Shown: in pieces, positions 49,492 to 58,284 of the stretch
Position numbering within the stretch: the stretch's first letter is position 1
Layout of the letters: every line of letters begins with the position of its first letter
From: Paenibacillus sp. FSL H3-0469
GTDB lineage: Bacteria; Bacillota; Bacilli; Paenibacillales; Paenibacillaceae
Direction of reading: 5' to 3'
Length of the DNA: 64,000 nucleotides
NCBI RefSeq assembly: GCF_038051945.1
Contig: NZ_CP150302.1
Location: 992,001-1,056,000 of the forward strand
Program-made: the position numbers and the translations under genes
The notes under the pieces: generated by a model
What the model was told of the DNA's origin: nothing
Seen by the model: the letters and a program-made list of their open reading frames with translations, nothing else
Databases searched by the model: none

Positions 49492-50595
49492 GTGAAGCTC
49501 ATCAGTATTCAAAAAGCTACCGACCGGGCAAACCTGGATCAGCGGCTGCCGCAGATGCCCTGGTTCGTCCAGCAGTTTATCGACTATAAACGGCCGGATC
49601 TGTCCCCCTCCACACTGCTGGAGTATATCCGGGACTATGAATCCTTTTTCGGCTGGCTGCGGGGTGAAGGTCTGTCTGTTGCGGCCAGCAATGCTGACAT
49701 TACTCTGCTTGAGCTGGAGACCCTGCATATGGACAGCATTGTCGGCTACCGTCTGCACTTGACCACCCGGGCTGAGAATGCCAATTCGCGGGTGACCGTC
49801 TCCCGTAAGCTGTCTGCGCTGCGCTCGCTGTTCCATTATCTGAGCCAGATTGCTGAGGATGAGAACTTCTACCCGCTGCTGAAGCGTAACATTATGGCCA
49901 AGGTTGAGATCAAGCGCATTCACAAGCCGAAGGATACGGCCGCCAAGCTCAAAGGTAAAATTCTGGAGGACGAAGAACTGCTGGAGTTCGTGGGCTACAT
50001 TTATGATGGATATGGGACAGATGTGGAAGCCAATAAGCAGGCTTATTATTCTTGGCAGCTCAACCGTGAACGGGATGCCTGTATTGCCAGTCTTATTCTG
50101 AATTCCGGCCTGCGCGTCTCCGAGGTGGTCAACCTGAACGTGGATGATCTGGATGTCAACAATAAGCTGCTCTATGTCTTCCGTAAGGGTCATAACGACG
50201 AGACCTTCAAGACCCCGGTCTATTTCCGGGAACAGTCGAAGGATGATCTCAGCTTGTATCTAGGCCTCCGCCAGAGCAGGTATAAGACGCCGAAACGGGA
50301 AAAAGCCCTCTTCATTGCCCTGCCCAACGGCAGCAAAGAAGGCAAACGGATGACCAAACGGGCGATCCAGGAGATGATCATTAAATACGCCAAACGGTTC
50401 GGCAAGCCTTATCTGACGGTGCATAAGCTGCGGCACTCTTTTGCCACCGATTATTACCTGCAGAACGATATTTACCGGACGAAGGAACAACTGGGCCATG
50501 CTTCTACGGAGACTACCGAGATCTATGCCCACCTCACGGATAAAACGATGTCTGAGGCGATTGAACGCCGTATGGACAATGACCCGCCGCAGTAA
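49492..50595 (+). CDS. xerS: Tyrosine recombinase XerS
   Basis: 367 residues. XerS acts alone at a dif-like site to resolve chromosome dimers in some Firmicutes. The N-terminal domain (about 20-125) has MPWFVQQFIDYKRPDLSPSTLLEYIRDY and the catalytic domain shows LNSGLRVSEVVNL, a beta-hairpin lysine (FRKGHNDETFKTP), [22 protein letters not shown] and the nucleophile TEIYAHLT. The length is longer than XerC/D (about 300), as for XerS. The start is uncertain: GTG at 49492 is used here, though the best ribosome-like AAGGTG overlaps it. No dif-like site was identified by eye next to it. Confidence 0.88.
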   Translation: MKLISIQKATDRANLDQRLPQMPWFVQQFIDYKRPDLSPSTLLEYIRDYESFFGWLRGEGLSVAASNADITLLELETLHMDSIVGYRLHLTTRAENANSRVTVSRKLSALRSLFHYLSQIAEDENFYPLLKRNIMAKVEIKRIHKPKDTAAKLKGKILEDEELLEFVGYIYDGYGTDVEANKQAYYSWQLNRERDACIASLILNSGLRVSEVVNLNVDDLDVNNKLLYVFRKGHNDETFKTPVYFREQSKDDLSLYLGLRQSRYKTPKREKALFIALPNGSKEGKRMTKRAIQEMIIKYAKRFGKPYLTVHKLRHSFATDYYLQNDIYRTKEQLGHASTETTEIYAHLTDKTMSEAIERRMDNDPPQ

Positions 50596-50642
50596 CGTAT
50601 GAACCGCTATGTTAATCCCAATCATTTTTTGGAGGAATACAC

Positions 50643-51512
50643 TTGTTAGACAATCATTCATTTCCTGAATCCCATACTACGAATCCCGGACTGCCGGAGC
50701 TGCAATCGGATTGCCTGAACTGCTTCGGACTATGCTGCGCAGCGCTTCATTTCTCTGCTTCCTCAGACTTCGCTATTGACAAGCCTGCCGGACAGCCCTG
50801 TCCCAATCTGCGGGAGGACTTCTTATGCGGCATTCATACGGAGCTAAGAGAACGCGGCTTCCGGGGATGTACAGTATACGACTGCTTCGGGGCCGGTCAG
50901 AAAATCTCCAATCTGACCTATGGCGGACGCGACTGGCGTCAGGCTCCCGAGACTGCGGGACAGATGTTCGAGGTTCTTCCTGTAATGCGCCAGCTGCATG
51001 AGCTGCTATGGTATCTGCACGAGGCACTGACGCTGCGCGGGGCCGAGACCCTGCATGATTCACTTAACCAAATGCTGGAGCAGACGCAGACCCTCACCCT
51101 GCTCAGCCCGGAAAAGCTGCTTCAGCTCGAAGTGCCTGTGCACCGCGCTGAAGTCAACGAACTACTGCTGCATGCCAGCGAGCTAGCGCGCACCGCTGCC
51201 CGCAAGCAGCTCTCCCCGGCTCCGAAGCGCCAGAAGAACTTCGGACGCGGAGCTGATCTGATTGGGGCCAAGCTGCGCGGGGCCGACCTTCGCTGCCTCA
51301 GCTTACGCGGCGCGTATCTGATCGCTGCAGACCTCAGCGGCGCTGACCTGCGGTTCGCCGATCTGATTGGCACAGATTTCCGCGACACGAATCTGCGCGG
51401 AGCCGATCTGCGGGGCAGCCTCTTCCTGACTCAGGCGCAGCTGCAAGCTGCGCAAGGCAGCCTGTCCACCAAGCTCCCGGAAGCCTTAAGGCATCCGGAG
51501 CACTGGGCTTGA
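50643..51512 (+). CDS. Pentapeptide-repeat protein with Cys-rich N terminus
   Basis: 289 residues. The N-terminal 90 residues hold many cysteines: LQSDCLNCFGLCCAALHF, PCPNLREDFLCGIH and FRGCTVYDCFGAGQK, a probable metal- or Fe-S-binding domain. A helical middle (about 95-195) leads to about 12 pentapeptide repeats (from FGRGADLIGAKLRGADLRC to LRGADLRGSLF), which form a right-handed quadrilateral beta-helix. Start is TTG with GGAGG seven bases upstream. Such repeats sometimes mimic DNA (gyrase protection), but this is not evident here. Probably co-transcribed with xerS, 47 bases upstream. Confidence 0.8.
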   Translation: MLDNHSFPESHTTNPGLPELQSDCLNCFGLCCAALHFSASSDFAIDKPAGQPCPNLREDFLCGIHTELRERGFRGCTVYDCFGAGQKISNLTYGGRDWRQAPETAGQMFEVLPVMRQLHELLWYLHEALTLRGAETLHDSLNQMLEQTQTLTLLSPEKLLQLEVPVHRAEVNELLLHASELARTAARKQLSPAPKRQKNFGRGADLIGAKLRGADLRCLSLRGAYLIAADLSGADLRFADLIGTDFRDTNLRGADLRGSLFLTQAQLQAAQGSLSTKLPEALRHPEHWA

Positions 51513-51521
51513 GGAGAATAA

Positions 51522-51550
51522 ACCGGATGAAGTTCTATCCGGTCTTTTTT
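51522..51550 (+). terminator. Terminator after the pentapeptide-repeat gene
   Basis: ACCGGAT and ATCCGGT arms, nine bases after the stop, followed by CTTTTTTG. Confidence 0.85.
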
Positions 51551-51654
51551 GTGTTGTTCAGAGGGTTGGTTCAAACATTTCTCCTTGCCATATGCCTACC
51601 GATGTTTTATATTGACATGACAGCAGGTCTAAAAAAACGAGGTGAACGGATAAG

Positions 51655-52281
51655 ATGACTCCCCGCACGAAGGAACAGAACGAAGATATCCGGCTGCGGC
51701 GGCTGGTGCAGATCCGCAAAGCAGCAGCGGACGTATTTTTGAATAAAGGGCCTCTATTAGAAATCCGGGATGTGGCTGCGGAGGCCGGTCTCGGTTATGG
51801 TACGGTCTATCATTATTACAGCAATAAGGGCGATTTGCTTCACGACTTGTTATGGGATGCGCTCGACCGGGCAGCGGAATGGCTGAAGTCTCCGCCTATG
51901 GCAGAGCCGGAGCTACCGTTAAAGCTCCCGCTGGAGAGCTCTGCCGCCGGGGTGCGGCTATTGCAGCTATGGGCGGAAGATCACGCTATCTATCTGTTGT
52001 GTAAGCAGGCGGGTGAGGGATTCCCTACCCTGCCTGAAGCCCGCTCTTCCCCGCTCATTGCCGGGTTCCGCCGGGAGGTGCTGACCCCGCTGTCCACGAT
52101 GCTTGGCACCGGACTTACGGAGGTCTCAGTGTCTCCTGAGCGAGCAACTGTCGATGCGCAGCATGAATTACAGCACACAGAGATGCTGCTAGCTGCTCTG
52201 GTCGGCTGTGCTGCATTGTCCCTCCGCAGAGGGCAGCTGAATGAAGATGCAACGGAGATCGTCAGAGTTCTGAAACTATAA
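51655..52281 (+). CDS. TetR-family transcriptional regulator
   Basis: 208 residues: N-terminal HTH (about 15-62, RKAAADVFLNKGPLLEIRDVAAEAGLGYGTVYHYYSNKGDLL) and an uncharacterised ligand domain. GAGGTG lies ten bases before the ATG, and a TTGACA at 51613 may be its -35. It is followed 57 bases later by the methionine aminopeptidase gene in the same direction. Target unknown. Confidence 0.87.
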   Translation: MTPRTKEQNEDIRLRRLVQIRKAAADVFLNKGPLLEIRDVAAEAGLGYGTVYHYYSNKGDLLHDLLWDALDRAAEWLKSPPMAEPELPLKLPLESSAAGVRLLQLWAEDHAIYLLCKQAGEGFPTLPEARSSPLIAGFRREVLTPLSTMLGTGLTEVSVSPERATVDAQHELQHTEMLLAALVGCAALSLRRGQLNEDATEIVRVLKL

Positions 52282-52338
52282 AAGAAAGACACTAAAAGAC
52301 AGACACTATTGAAAGATGAAGGAGCGGATACACACAAC

Positions 52339-53088
52339 ATGATTATTCTTAAATCCCCCAGAGAAATTGAAGAGATGAAGCAAGCCAGCCAAATTGTTGC
52401 CGATTGCTACCGCGAGGTGTCCAAACACATTGTACCTGGAATCACTACGCTTGAAATTAATGATTTTGTGGCCAAACATATCACCCAGCTCGGCGGCAAG
52501 CAATTCACCAAAGGCTACAACGGATTCCCTGCCGAGACCTGCATATCTATTAATGATGTGGTTGCTCACGGGATTCCATCCAGCAAACGGGTCGTGAAGG
52601 AAGGTGACTTGCTGAAGCTGGATATTGTGGCGCAATACGGAGGTTGGTTCGGAGATTCGTGCATGAGCTACGCTGTGGGTGAGATCGGGCCGGAGGCGCA
52701 GAGATTAATGCAGGTTACGAAGGAATGCCTCGACCTGGGCATTGCCCGGGCTGTTCCGGGAGGACGGCTGGGTGACATCACATCGGCTATCCAGCAGCAT
52801 GCCGAAGCACACGGTTATTCCGTCGTGCGTGATCTGTTGGCGCATGGCATCGGACGAAGCCTCCATGAGGAGCCGAGCTATGTACACATCGGCACTGCTG
52901 GCAAAGGCATCCGCCTCAAAGAAGGCATGGTATTTACGATTGAGCCGATGATTAACGAAGGCACATACGAGATCACCATCGACGATGATGAATGGACCGC
53001 GAGAACGGCTGACGGCAAGCTCTCCGCACAGTATGAACATACCATTGCAATTACTGCAGATGGACCTTTAATTTTAACGGCACAGTAA
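52339..53088 (+). CDS. map: Type I methionine aminopeptidase
   Basis: 249 residues from the ATG giving MIILKSPREIEEM, the usual MAP N terminus; a TTG ten codons upstream is possible but less likely. Removes initiator Met from nascent proteins. Metal ligands are visible: Asp in LKLDIVAQYGGW and WFGDSCMSY, His in LLAHGIGRSLHE, Glu in MVFTIEPMINEG and Glu in YEHTIAIT. It is a stand-alone second copy type (MapB/YflG-like), not next to adk/infA as the housekeeping map usually is. Confidence 0.9.
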   Translation: MIILKSPREIEEMKQASQIVADCYREVSKHIVPGITTLEINDFVAKHITQLGGKQFTKGYNGFPAETCISINDVVAHGIPSSKRVVKEGDLLKLDIVAQYGGWFGDSCMSYAVGEIGPEAQRLMQVTKECLDLGIARAVPGGRLGDITSAIQQHAEAHGYSVVRDLLAHGIGRSLHEEPSYVHIGTAGKGIRLKEGMVFTIEPMINEGTYEITIDDDEWTARTADGKLSAQYEHTIAITADGPLILTAQ

Positions 53089-53100
53089 TTATTGTAGTAG

Positions 53101-53154
53101 AACCCTCCCGTTTCTGTCTAGGGACTGTCCCCTATTAGAAAACTGGAGGGTTTT
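53101..53154 (+). terminator. Terminator of map
   Basis: AACCCTCC (53101-53108) pairs with GGAGGGTT, enclosing a GTTT/AAAC and a GGGAC/GTCCC stem, and is followed by TTTG, 13 bases after the stop. Confidence 0.75.
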
Positions 53155-53268
53155 GTTTGTTACCCTTGTAACCGGGTTTTGCGGTTATGGCGTTGGAAGC
53201 AGTCGCGCGATAGGATGGTATTGCTTGTTGGGTGCTGGTTAGTGTTTTGGGGGTAGATTTTGAACTTA

Positions 53269-53608
53269 CTATTGTGAATTTTTCATGTGTTGAATTTTTA
53301 ACTAATTTTGAATTCAAAGCAGCAGTTATTCGGGTGCTGTAGACGCTGGAACGATAGCAACTGTATTTTGTACAATAGAACGCGGTAAAAACGGCTTCGA
53401 AATAAAATCTATTGTATTCCGTACAATCGAATGTTGAACAAAGGACCTTTTTCATCCAAAACACAACATTCTACTGTATGAAGTACAATAGAATCTCATT
53501 TCACGGTCAATTAGGCGGTTTCTATTGCAGGAAATACAATCAGCTACCGTTATCAGATAAATGACCGGGTTTTGCGGTTCTATTATGAATTTTTCATATG
53601 ATGAAATA
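53269..53608. repeat. Palindrome array C, bracketed by direct repeats
   Basis: Four hairpin cores of the form (A/C)TGTA, five-base loop, TACAAT lie at about 53361, 53412, 53474 and 53525: spacings 51, 62 and 51. They are bracketed by two copies of a 29-bp motif beginning CTATT(G/A)TGAATTTTTC (53269-53297 and 53580-53608). ACCGGGTTTTGCGGTT also occurs twice, at 53171-53186 and 53564-53579. No gene is supported in 53089-53634. Confidence 0.75.
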
Positions 53609-53634
53609 GTATAATTACTGAGACTTGCCATGTC

Positions 53635-54909
53635 TCATCCCCTGATCTCACCAGGCAGCTTCAGCACAGTTACCTTGTCACCAGCAGATAATTGTCCGCT
53701 GTCCGGCGGGATGACGATCAGGCAATCGCTGTCTTTGATCGTAACCGTGACGGATGACTCGTCTACAGCGGCTGGATAAGCATAGAGCACTGCTTCGCGG
53801 ATCTCCAGACGGGCGCGGACATAGCGGGTGAAGCTGTTGGCCCGCTTATAATCTTCACCCAGCACCGCGGTCCACTCGGGCAGATACGGCTGGGCTGCAC
53901 CCTGCATCAGCCCGATGACCGGACGGGCAAACAGCTGGAATCCTACGAAACAGGCGCCCGGATTGCCGGATAAGGCGAGCAGGATGCTCCCGCCGCGAAC
54001 GGCTGCTGTAGTGACGCTGCCGGGGCGCATGGCTATTTTATTGAACAGCATCTCTCCGCTCTGCTCACGGACCAAATCCCCCATAATATCATAATCACCG
54101 ACAGATACGCCGCCGGTAGTAATCACCAGATCATAGCTCTCCAGGGCCATCTGCACCTTACTGCGGGCCAGCTCCATATCATCGATGATCGCTCCCAGCA
54201 TCACGGGCTCACCGCCCGCCTCCCGGATTAGCGCCTCCAGCATGGGGGAGTTGCTGTTGCGGATTTTGCCCGGGACTAACGGCTCGTCCACCTCCAGCAG
54301 TTCAGTTCCGGTAGCGAAGACCGCTACCTTGGGTCTGCGGCGGACCGGAACCTCCGGCACCCCGAGCGCTGCCAGAACAGCAATTTCACCAGCGCCGATT
54401 AGAGTCCCTTCAAGAAGCACTGGATCACCTGTTCTAAGCTCTAACCCGCAAGGGGTAATATGCAGCCCCCGCTCTTGCGGCTTGCGAATACCGACATAGG
54501 TAACTCCGCCTTCCATCCGGCTCTCCGTAGCTTCCATCATAATCACTGTATCTGCGCCGCCTGGAATCTGCGCTCCCGTCATAATGCGCGCAGCAGTACC
54601 TGCTGTAATCTCTCTGGAGGCTACTGCGCCGCAGGGAATGACATCTACGACTTCAAGCCATACCGTGTCAGGTTCTCCTGCCGCTAAAGTGTCTGCCGCA
54701 ATCACGGCAAAGCCGTCCATGCTGGAGCGGTCAAACGCCGGAAAAGGATGCGGTGCATGTGCAGACTCAGCCAGATAACGCCCGCTGCTGAGATGCAGGG
54801 GTACAGCTTCCTGTGCAAGCAGCGCAGCATAAGGCTTCAGCCTGCCTTGCGCCTCTGCAACTTGAAGCGCTGCCCGCTGAAATTTATCATTACTGTATTC
54901 GTTTGTCAC
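53635..54909 (-). CDS. moeA: Molybdopterin molybdotransferase MoeA
   Basis: 424 residues. MoeA inserts molybdate into adenylylated molybdopterin. It shows FPAFDRSSMDGFAVIAAD, AARIMTGAQIPGGADTVIMMEAT, FATGTELLEV, GKIRNSNSPMLEALI, DLVITTGGVSVGDYD and LALSGNPGACFVGF, all MoeA landmarks, plus a C-terminal domain IV. Start is GTG, preceded by AAGGAG. It stands alone, apart from other moa/mob genes. Confidence 0.93.
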   Translation of the reverse strand: MTNEYSNDKFQRAALQVAEAQGRLKPYAALLAQEAVPLHLSSGRYLAESAHAPHPFPAFDRSSMDGFAVIAADTLAAGEPDTVWLEVVDVIPCGAVASREITAGTAARIMTGAQIPGGADTVIMMEATESRMEGGVTYVGIRKPQERGLHITPCGLELRTGDPVLLEGTLIGAGEIAVLAALGVPEVPVRRRPKVAVFATGTELLEVDEPLVPGKIRNSNSPMLEALIREAGGEPVMLGAIIDDMELARSKVQMALESYDLVITTGGVSVGDYDIMGDLVREQSGEMLFNKIAMRPGSVTTAAVRGGSILLALSGNPGACFVGFQLFARPVIGLMQGAAQPYLPEWTAVLGEDYKRANSFTRYVRARLEIREAVLYAYPAAVDESSVTVTIKDSDCLIVIPPDSGQLSAGDKVTVLKLPGEIRG

Positions 54910-54992
54910 TCTTCAATTCACTCCTTCTGTTTCATCCGGTGGTTTGCTGCTCATTAAGCCAATTATGCCCTATTCTAACATGAAGACATAGC

Positions 54993-55033
54993 AAAAGGGA
55001 TGCACAGGCCTGTAACAAGCACATGCATCCCTT
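54993..55033 (-). terminator. Terminator of the DUF350-DUF4178 operon
   Basis: AAGGGATGCA and TGCATCCCTT arms; on the minus strand the stem is followed by TTTTGC. It lies about 60 bases after the DUF4178 gene stop. Confidence 0.7.
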
Positions 55034-55094
55034 ATTCAATCCCAATTCTGTTCCATTGTCTGCTGTCAGCAGAACAGCCCTGCTCCAGTCAAGC

Positions 55095-55610
55095 TTATGA
55101 CGCGCGGATCACTCTGACATCAGCCGAAAGGACACTTTCACCCTCATAGAGCATGAACCGTCCATTCTGCCATTCCACGCGCAGCAGCCGCGAATCATCC
55201 GACTGGTATTGCCAGACATGCTGCTCCCCGCCGTTCATATAAGGCGTCTGTCCGGTAACGGCGGCATATCCTTCATATTCTTCTTCCAGATAAAAGGTCC
55301 GGTCATCCAGCTCCAGGGTAGCCGGAACCTCGGAAGGACTGTCCAGACGCCCGTCGATCGGGTGATACAATCTGTATTGCAGCTCTTCCCGCTCTTCTAT
55401 ATACAGATAGGCGATCCGGCTCCCGTCGCGCAGCGTCAGTACGACTGCATTCCGGCCGCTCGTCTTCGTCCGGCCCGTCACTTCATAGGTGACCAGGGAG
55501 ACCTCACAGATATCTCCGGGAGACAGGGTCAGCATGCTTGCGGGCGCTTTAGGCGCCTCCGGCTTCGAGAACAGATTGCCGATTCTTTTCCAAAGACCCA
55601 AAGCCATCAT
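55095..55610 (-). CDS. DUF4178-type protein
   Basis: 171 residues, soluble. It has LTLSPGDICEVSLVTYEVTGRT and a beta-rich body with LRDGSRIAYLYIEEREELQY, TFYLEEEYEGYAAVTGQ and SRLLRVEWQNGRFMLYEGE, the pattern of DUF4178. This domain is repeatedly found next to PspA-like and DUF350 genes in bacterial envelope-stress loci. Here it directly follows the DUF350 gene, two genes after pspA. Biochemical role unknown. Confidence 0.75.
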   Translation of the reverse strand: MMALGLWKRIGNLFSKPEAPKAPASMLTLSPGDICEVSLVTYEVTGRTKTSGRNAVVLTLRDGSRIAYLYIEEREELQYRLYHPIDGRLDSPSEVPATLELDDRTFYLEEEYEGYAAVTGQTPYMNGGEQHVWQYQSDDSRLLRVEWQNGRFMLYEGESVLSADVRVIRAS

Positions 55611-55639
55611 CCTCCTACAGATTGGTACGCTAATCTTTC

Positions 55640-56050
55640 TTATCCGCGAATAAAGGCCGCAATAATCAATGCTCCGGTCACATGCAGCGAGCCTGCCATC
55701 AGGCCGTAGCCGACCTTGCCAAGCTGGGTGCCATGATCCAGTTCAAGGTTCCCCCACCGGCTCAGGAGCTGCTCTACCGTCTTCTCCAGCACGAATAACA
55801 GGACAAAAGATACTATAGAGACTATAAGGGCGGTCCCGAGCCGGTTCGCCGCAGCAATGGATGCCGATAAAATATAGCCTTGTGACAGCAGCTTCAACAC
55901 CAGCCGGGTAGTCACAGCCATGTTCCCCGCCTTCAGCTCTTCCATATCATTATAACGGGTAAACAGCGAATCCACGAGCATCAGCACACACAGCAGCACT
56001 GCGCCGCTGACCGTCCATACTACCATGGACACCAGGGTATCGAAATCCAT
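55640..56050 (-). CDS. DUF350 membrane protein
   Basis: 136 residues from the ATG giving MDFDTLVSM; the frame is open upstream without a good ribosome site. Four membrane spans with the DUF350 pattern DSLFTRYNDMEELKAGNMAV and GYILSASIAAANR. It probably works with the PspA-like protein encoded upstream and the DUF4178 protein downstream. Function in the family is unknown; a membrane-stress or lipid-associated role is inferred from context. Confidence 0.78.
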   Translation of the reverse strand: MDFDTLVSMVVWTVSGAVLLCVLMLVDSLFTRYNDMEELKAGNMAVTTRLVLKLLSQGYILSASIAAANRLGTALIVSIVSFVLLFVLEKTVEQLLSRWGNLELDHGTQLGKVGYGLMAGSLHVTGALIIAAFIRG

Positions 56051-56176
56051 TACTCCAGCCCCCGCTTGTTCATATTTCCTAACAGGTAAGACAAACATAA
56101 AGCGAAGGAGAAACCGCTGGTTCTGTCTCCCCTTCGCCTGTGGACAATTGCCTAAAGTCCGGCTTCTGCCAATATG

Positions 56177-56845
56177 TTATTGTTTCTCGTATTGCTTCAT
56201 CAGCGCAGCCAGCTCATCTTCAACCGCCTGGTCTTTGCCCAGTTTCTCGAACTCATCATCCAGCGATTTGTTGCCCGAGCTCATCTCGTTGCTGGCTTCT
56301 GCCTGTGCTTCGGCCTGCAGCATCTTGTCTTCCATCCGTTTGAGTCCGGCAGAAGCGGAGTCGGAGCTGAAGCCGCTCATCGCTTTGTTGATTTCGGTCT
56401 GCGCCTTCGCAGCGTTGTAACGGGCAACGAGTGTCTCCCGCTTGTTTTTCATCTGGGTAAGCTGTTTGCGCATTTCGTCGAGCTTGCCGCGCAGATTGTC
56501 TGCGGAAGCCTTGTTCTGGTCGAAGCTGGCCTTGTACTCTACAAGCTTGGCTTCAGCCGATTTCTTCTCTTCAAGAGCACGGCGGGCCAGATCGGCATTA
56601 CCGGCCTGAGCGGCTGCATGAGCTTGCTGATTACGCTTGTTCACCAGCGCTTCCTGCTCTTCGTACAATTGTTTGAATTTCTTCTCAATAGCGATCTGGG
56701 CAGCTACCGCTTTCTCGGCATCCTCCAGATCCTCCGTCATGTCACGGATGTACTGGTCGGTCATTTTAACCGGATCTTCTGCTTTATCAATAATCGCATT
56801 CACATTGGACATGGTCAGATCACGCAATCTTTTAAATATAGACAT
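56177..56845 (-). CDS. pspA: PspA/IM30-family phage-shock protein
   Basis: 222 residues, almost entirely coiled-coil, starting MSIFKRLRDLTMSNVNAIIDKAEDP with the amphipathic helix that binds membranes and the VKMTDQYIRDM segment. PspA/LiaH proteins assemble ESCRT-III-like coats on stressed membranes. Followed by DUF350 and DUF4178 genes in the same direction, with a weak hairpin between (about 56100-56140) that may reduce read-through. No PspF, LiaRS or sigma gene is adjacent, so the regulation is unseen. Confidence 0.9.
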   Translation of the reverse strand: MSIFKRLRDLTMSNVNAIIDKAEDPVKMTDQYIRDMTEDLEDAEKAVAAQIAIEKKFKQLYEEQEALVNKRNQQAHAAAQAGNADLARRALEEKKSAEAKLVEYKASFDQNKASADNLRGKLDEMRKQLTQMKNKRETLVARYNAAKAQTEINKAMSGFSSDSASAGLKRMEDKMLQAEAQAEASNEMSSGNKSLDDEFEKLGKDQAVEDELAALMKQYEKQ

Positions 56846-56913
56846 GGTTCATTCCTCCAAAAGTAAAGTTAGTGGTTCAATGGTATCTTTTACGCAGGGA
56901 GATGAGGATCGTT

Positions 56914-57264
56914 TCAAAAATTTCTTCCGGCCTTCTGCACTAAATATTGCTCCACCTTATCATTCACAATATTTACGACCGCAAGGATGCCTTCTTTGCT
57001 CAGATCGTCATAGTGAATGCCCATCACAACCGTGACTGTTCGGTTCAATGCGGCCGCAGCCTTCAGCGCAATGGCTTCACTGATCGTATGCTCCTTATGA
57101 TGGGGAACGGCAGAGGTCATCACCCGCGCGAGTTCTCCGTCCATGTACGCCGTACTTGCCGCACCGATATGGCGCACTCCACCAGTAATCAGCAGCAGCA
57201 GATCACGGCCCACCTCGGTCTCGGATAACACAATATCATCAGGATGCACCGGATTCGTTGTCAA
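56914..57264 (-). CDS. LpdD-like prenylated-flavin chaperone domain protein
   Basis: 116 residues from a TTG (MTTNPVHPDDIV) with AGGGAGG about ten bases upstream; an ATG at about 57294 and one at 57333 are alternatives. The core reads DLLLLITGGVRHIGAASTA, then HKEHTISEAIALKAAAALNRTVTVVMGIHYDDLSKEGI, which matches the small LpdD-type family linked to UbiD-like decarboxylases and prenylated FMN. No ubiD or ubiX gene is in the window, so its client is elsewhere or its role differs. Lies between pyrD and pspA. Confidence 0.7.
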   Translation of the reverse strand: MTTNPVHPDDIVLSETEVGRDLLLLITGGVRHIGAASTAYMDGELARVMTSAVPHHKEHTISEAIALKAAAALNRTVTVVMGIHYDDLSKEGILAVVNIVNDKVEQYLVQKAGRNF

Positions 57265-57351
57265 GCTGAACTCCCCTCCCTTTATATTAACCATAGGCTG
57301 TAGAGATCTCTCCTTCTGCGTCAAAAAGATCATTGCAAACCGGCCTGCTGC

Positions 57352-58284
57352 CTATACAATACCACGGATCTCATCCAGTGAGGAAATATTCTCTTCCTTC
57401 ATAAACTGCTGCAATTCTTCTACAAGCGTGCTGCCCGCCCGCAAATTCATGAAGTTGTAGGTTCCAACCTGTATTACAGTCGCTCCCGCCATAATAAATT
57501 CAATAATATCCGTAGCCGAAGTGATGCCGCCCATACCGATTACCGGAATGCTTACCCTGCGGGATACCTGGTGCACCATACGCAGAGCCACCGGCTTAAT
57601 GGCTGGTCCGGACAGTCCCGCATAGAGGTTATTGAACACACTGCGGCGGCGGCGGACATCAATCTTCATCCCGGAGATCGTGTTGATCAGAGAGACGGCG
57701 TCCGCACCCTCTGCTTCGCACATCACTGCCATCTCTGCGATATCCTCGGCATTCGGCGACAGCTTCACGGCCAGCGGCAGGCTTGTAGCCGCCCGTACCG
57801 CACGAACCACTTCCTGGGCTGCCGGAGTTTTGATGCCAAAAGCAATCCCGCCCTCCTTCACGTTCGGGCAGGAGATATTCAGCTCAATCATATCCACGGC
57901 CGGATTTCCGGCCAGAAGACGGGCATCCGCATCACGCTGAATCAGCTCAGCGCCCAGTACGTAATCCGCCAGCGTGTTGCCGCCAAGGTTCACAATACGT
58001 GCGGTATCTAGTGTCTCCCAATATGGAAGTTCCTTGGCCAGAAAAGCTTCTACGCCAGGATTCTCAAGTCCTACGCTGTTCAGCATCCCGGAAGGGGTCT
58101 CATAGACGCGGATTCCGGGATTACCGGCTTTGGCATGAAGCGTAAGCCCTTTGCCGGAGATTCCGCCAAGCAGTGAAACATCATATAACCGGCCATATTC
58201 ACGGCCGAAGCCGAAGGTGCCGGAAGCCATCACAATCGGGTTCTTGAAGGATACACCGGCAATCGTTGCACTTGTATTAATCAT
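57352..58284 (-). CDS. pyrD: Dihydroorotate dehydrogenase, class 1B catalytic subunit
   Basis: 310 residues from the ATG giving [13 protein letters not shown], with GAGGAGG nine bases upstream; it overlaps the end of pyrK by eight bases. Oxidises dihydroorotate to orotate in pyrimidine synthesis, with NAD+ as acceptor through PyrK. FMN-barrel landmarks include [17 protein letters not shown], the active-site Cys in [13 protein letters not shown], and [18 protein letters not shown]. The class 1B type is supported by the adjacent pyrK. Separated from the rest of the pyr operon. Confidence 0.95.
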   Translation of the reverse strand: MINTSATIAGVSFKNPIVMASGTFGFGREYGRLYDVSLLGGISGKGLTLHAKAGNPGIRVYETPSGMLNSVGLENPGVEAFLAKELPYWETLDTARIVNLGGNTLADYVLGAELIQRDADARLLAGNPAVDMIELNISCPNVKEGGIAFGIKTPAAQEVVRAVRAATSLPLAVKLSPNAEDIAEMAVMCEAEGADAVSLINTISGMKIDVRRRRSVFNNLYAGLSGPAIKPVALRMVHQVSRRVSIPVIGMGGITSATDIIEFIMAGATVIQVGTYNFMNLRAGSTLVEELQQFMKEENISSLDEIRGIV

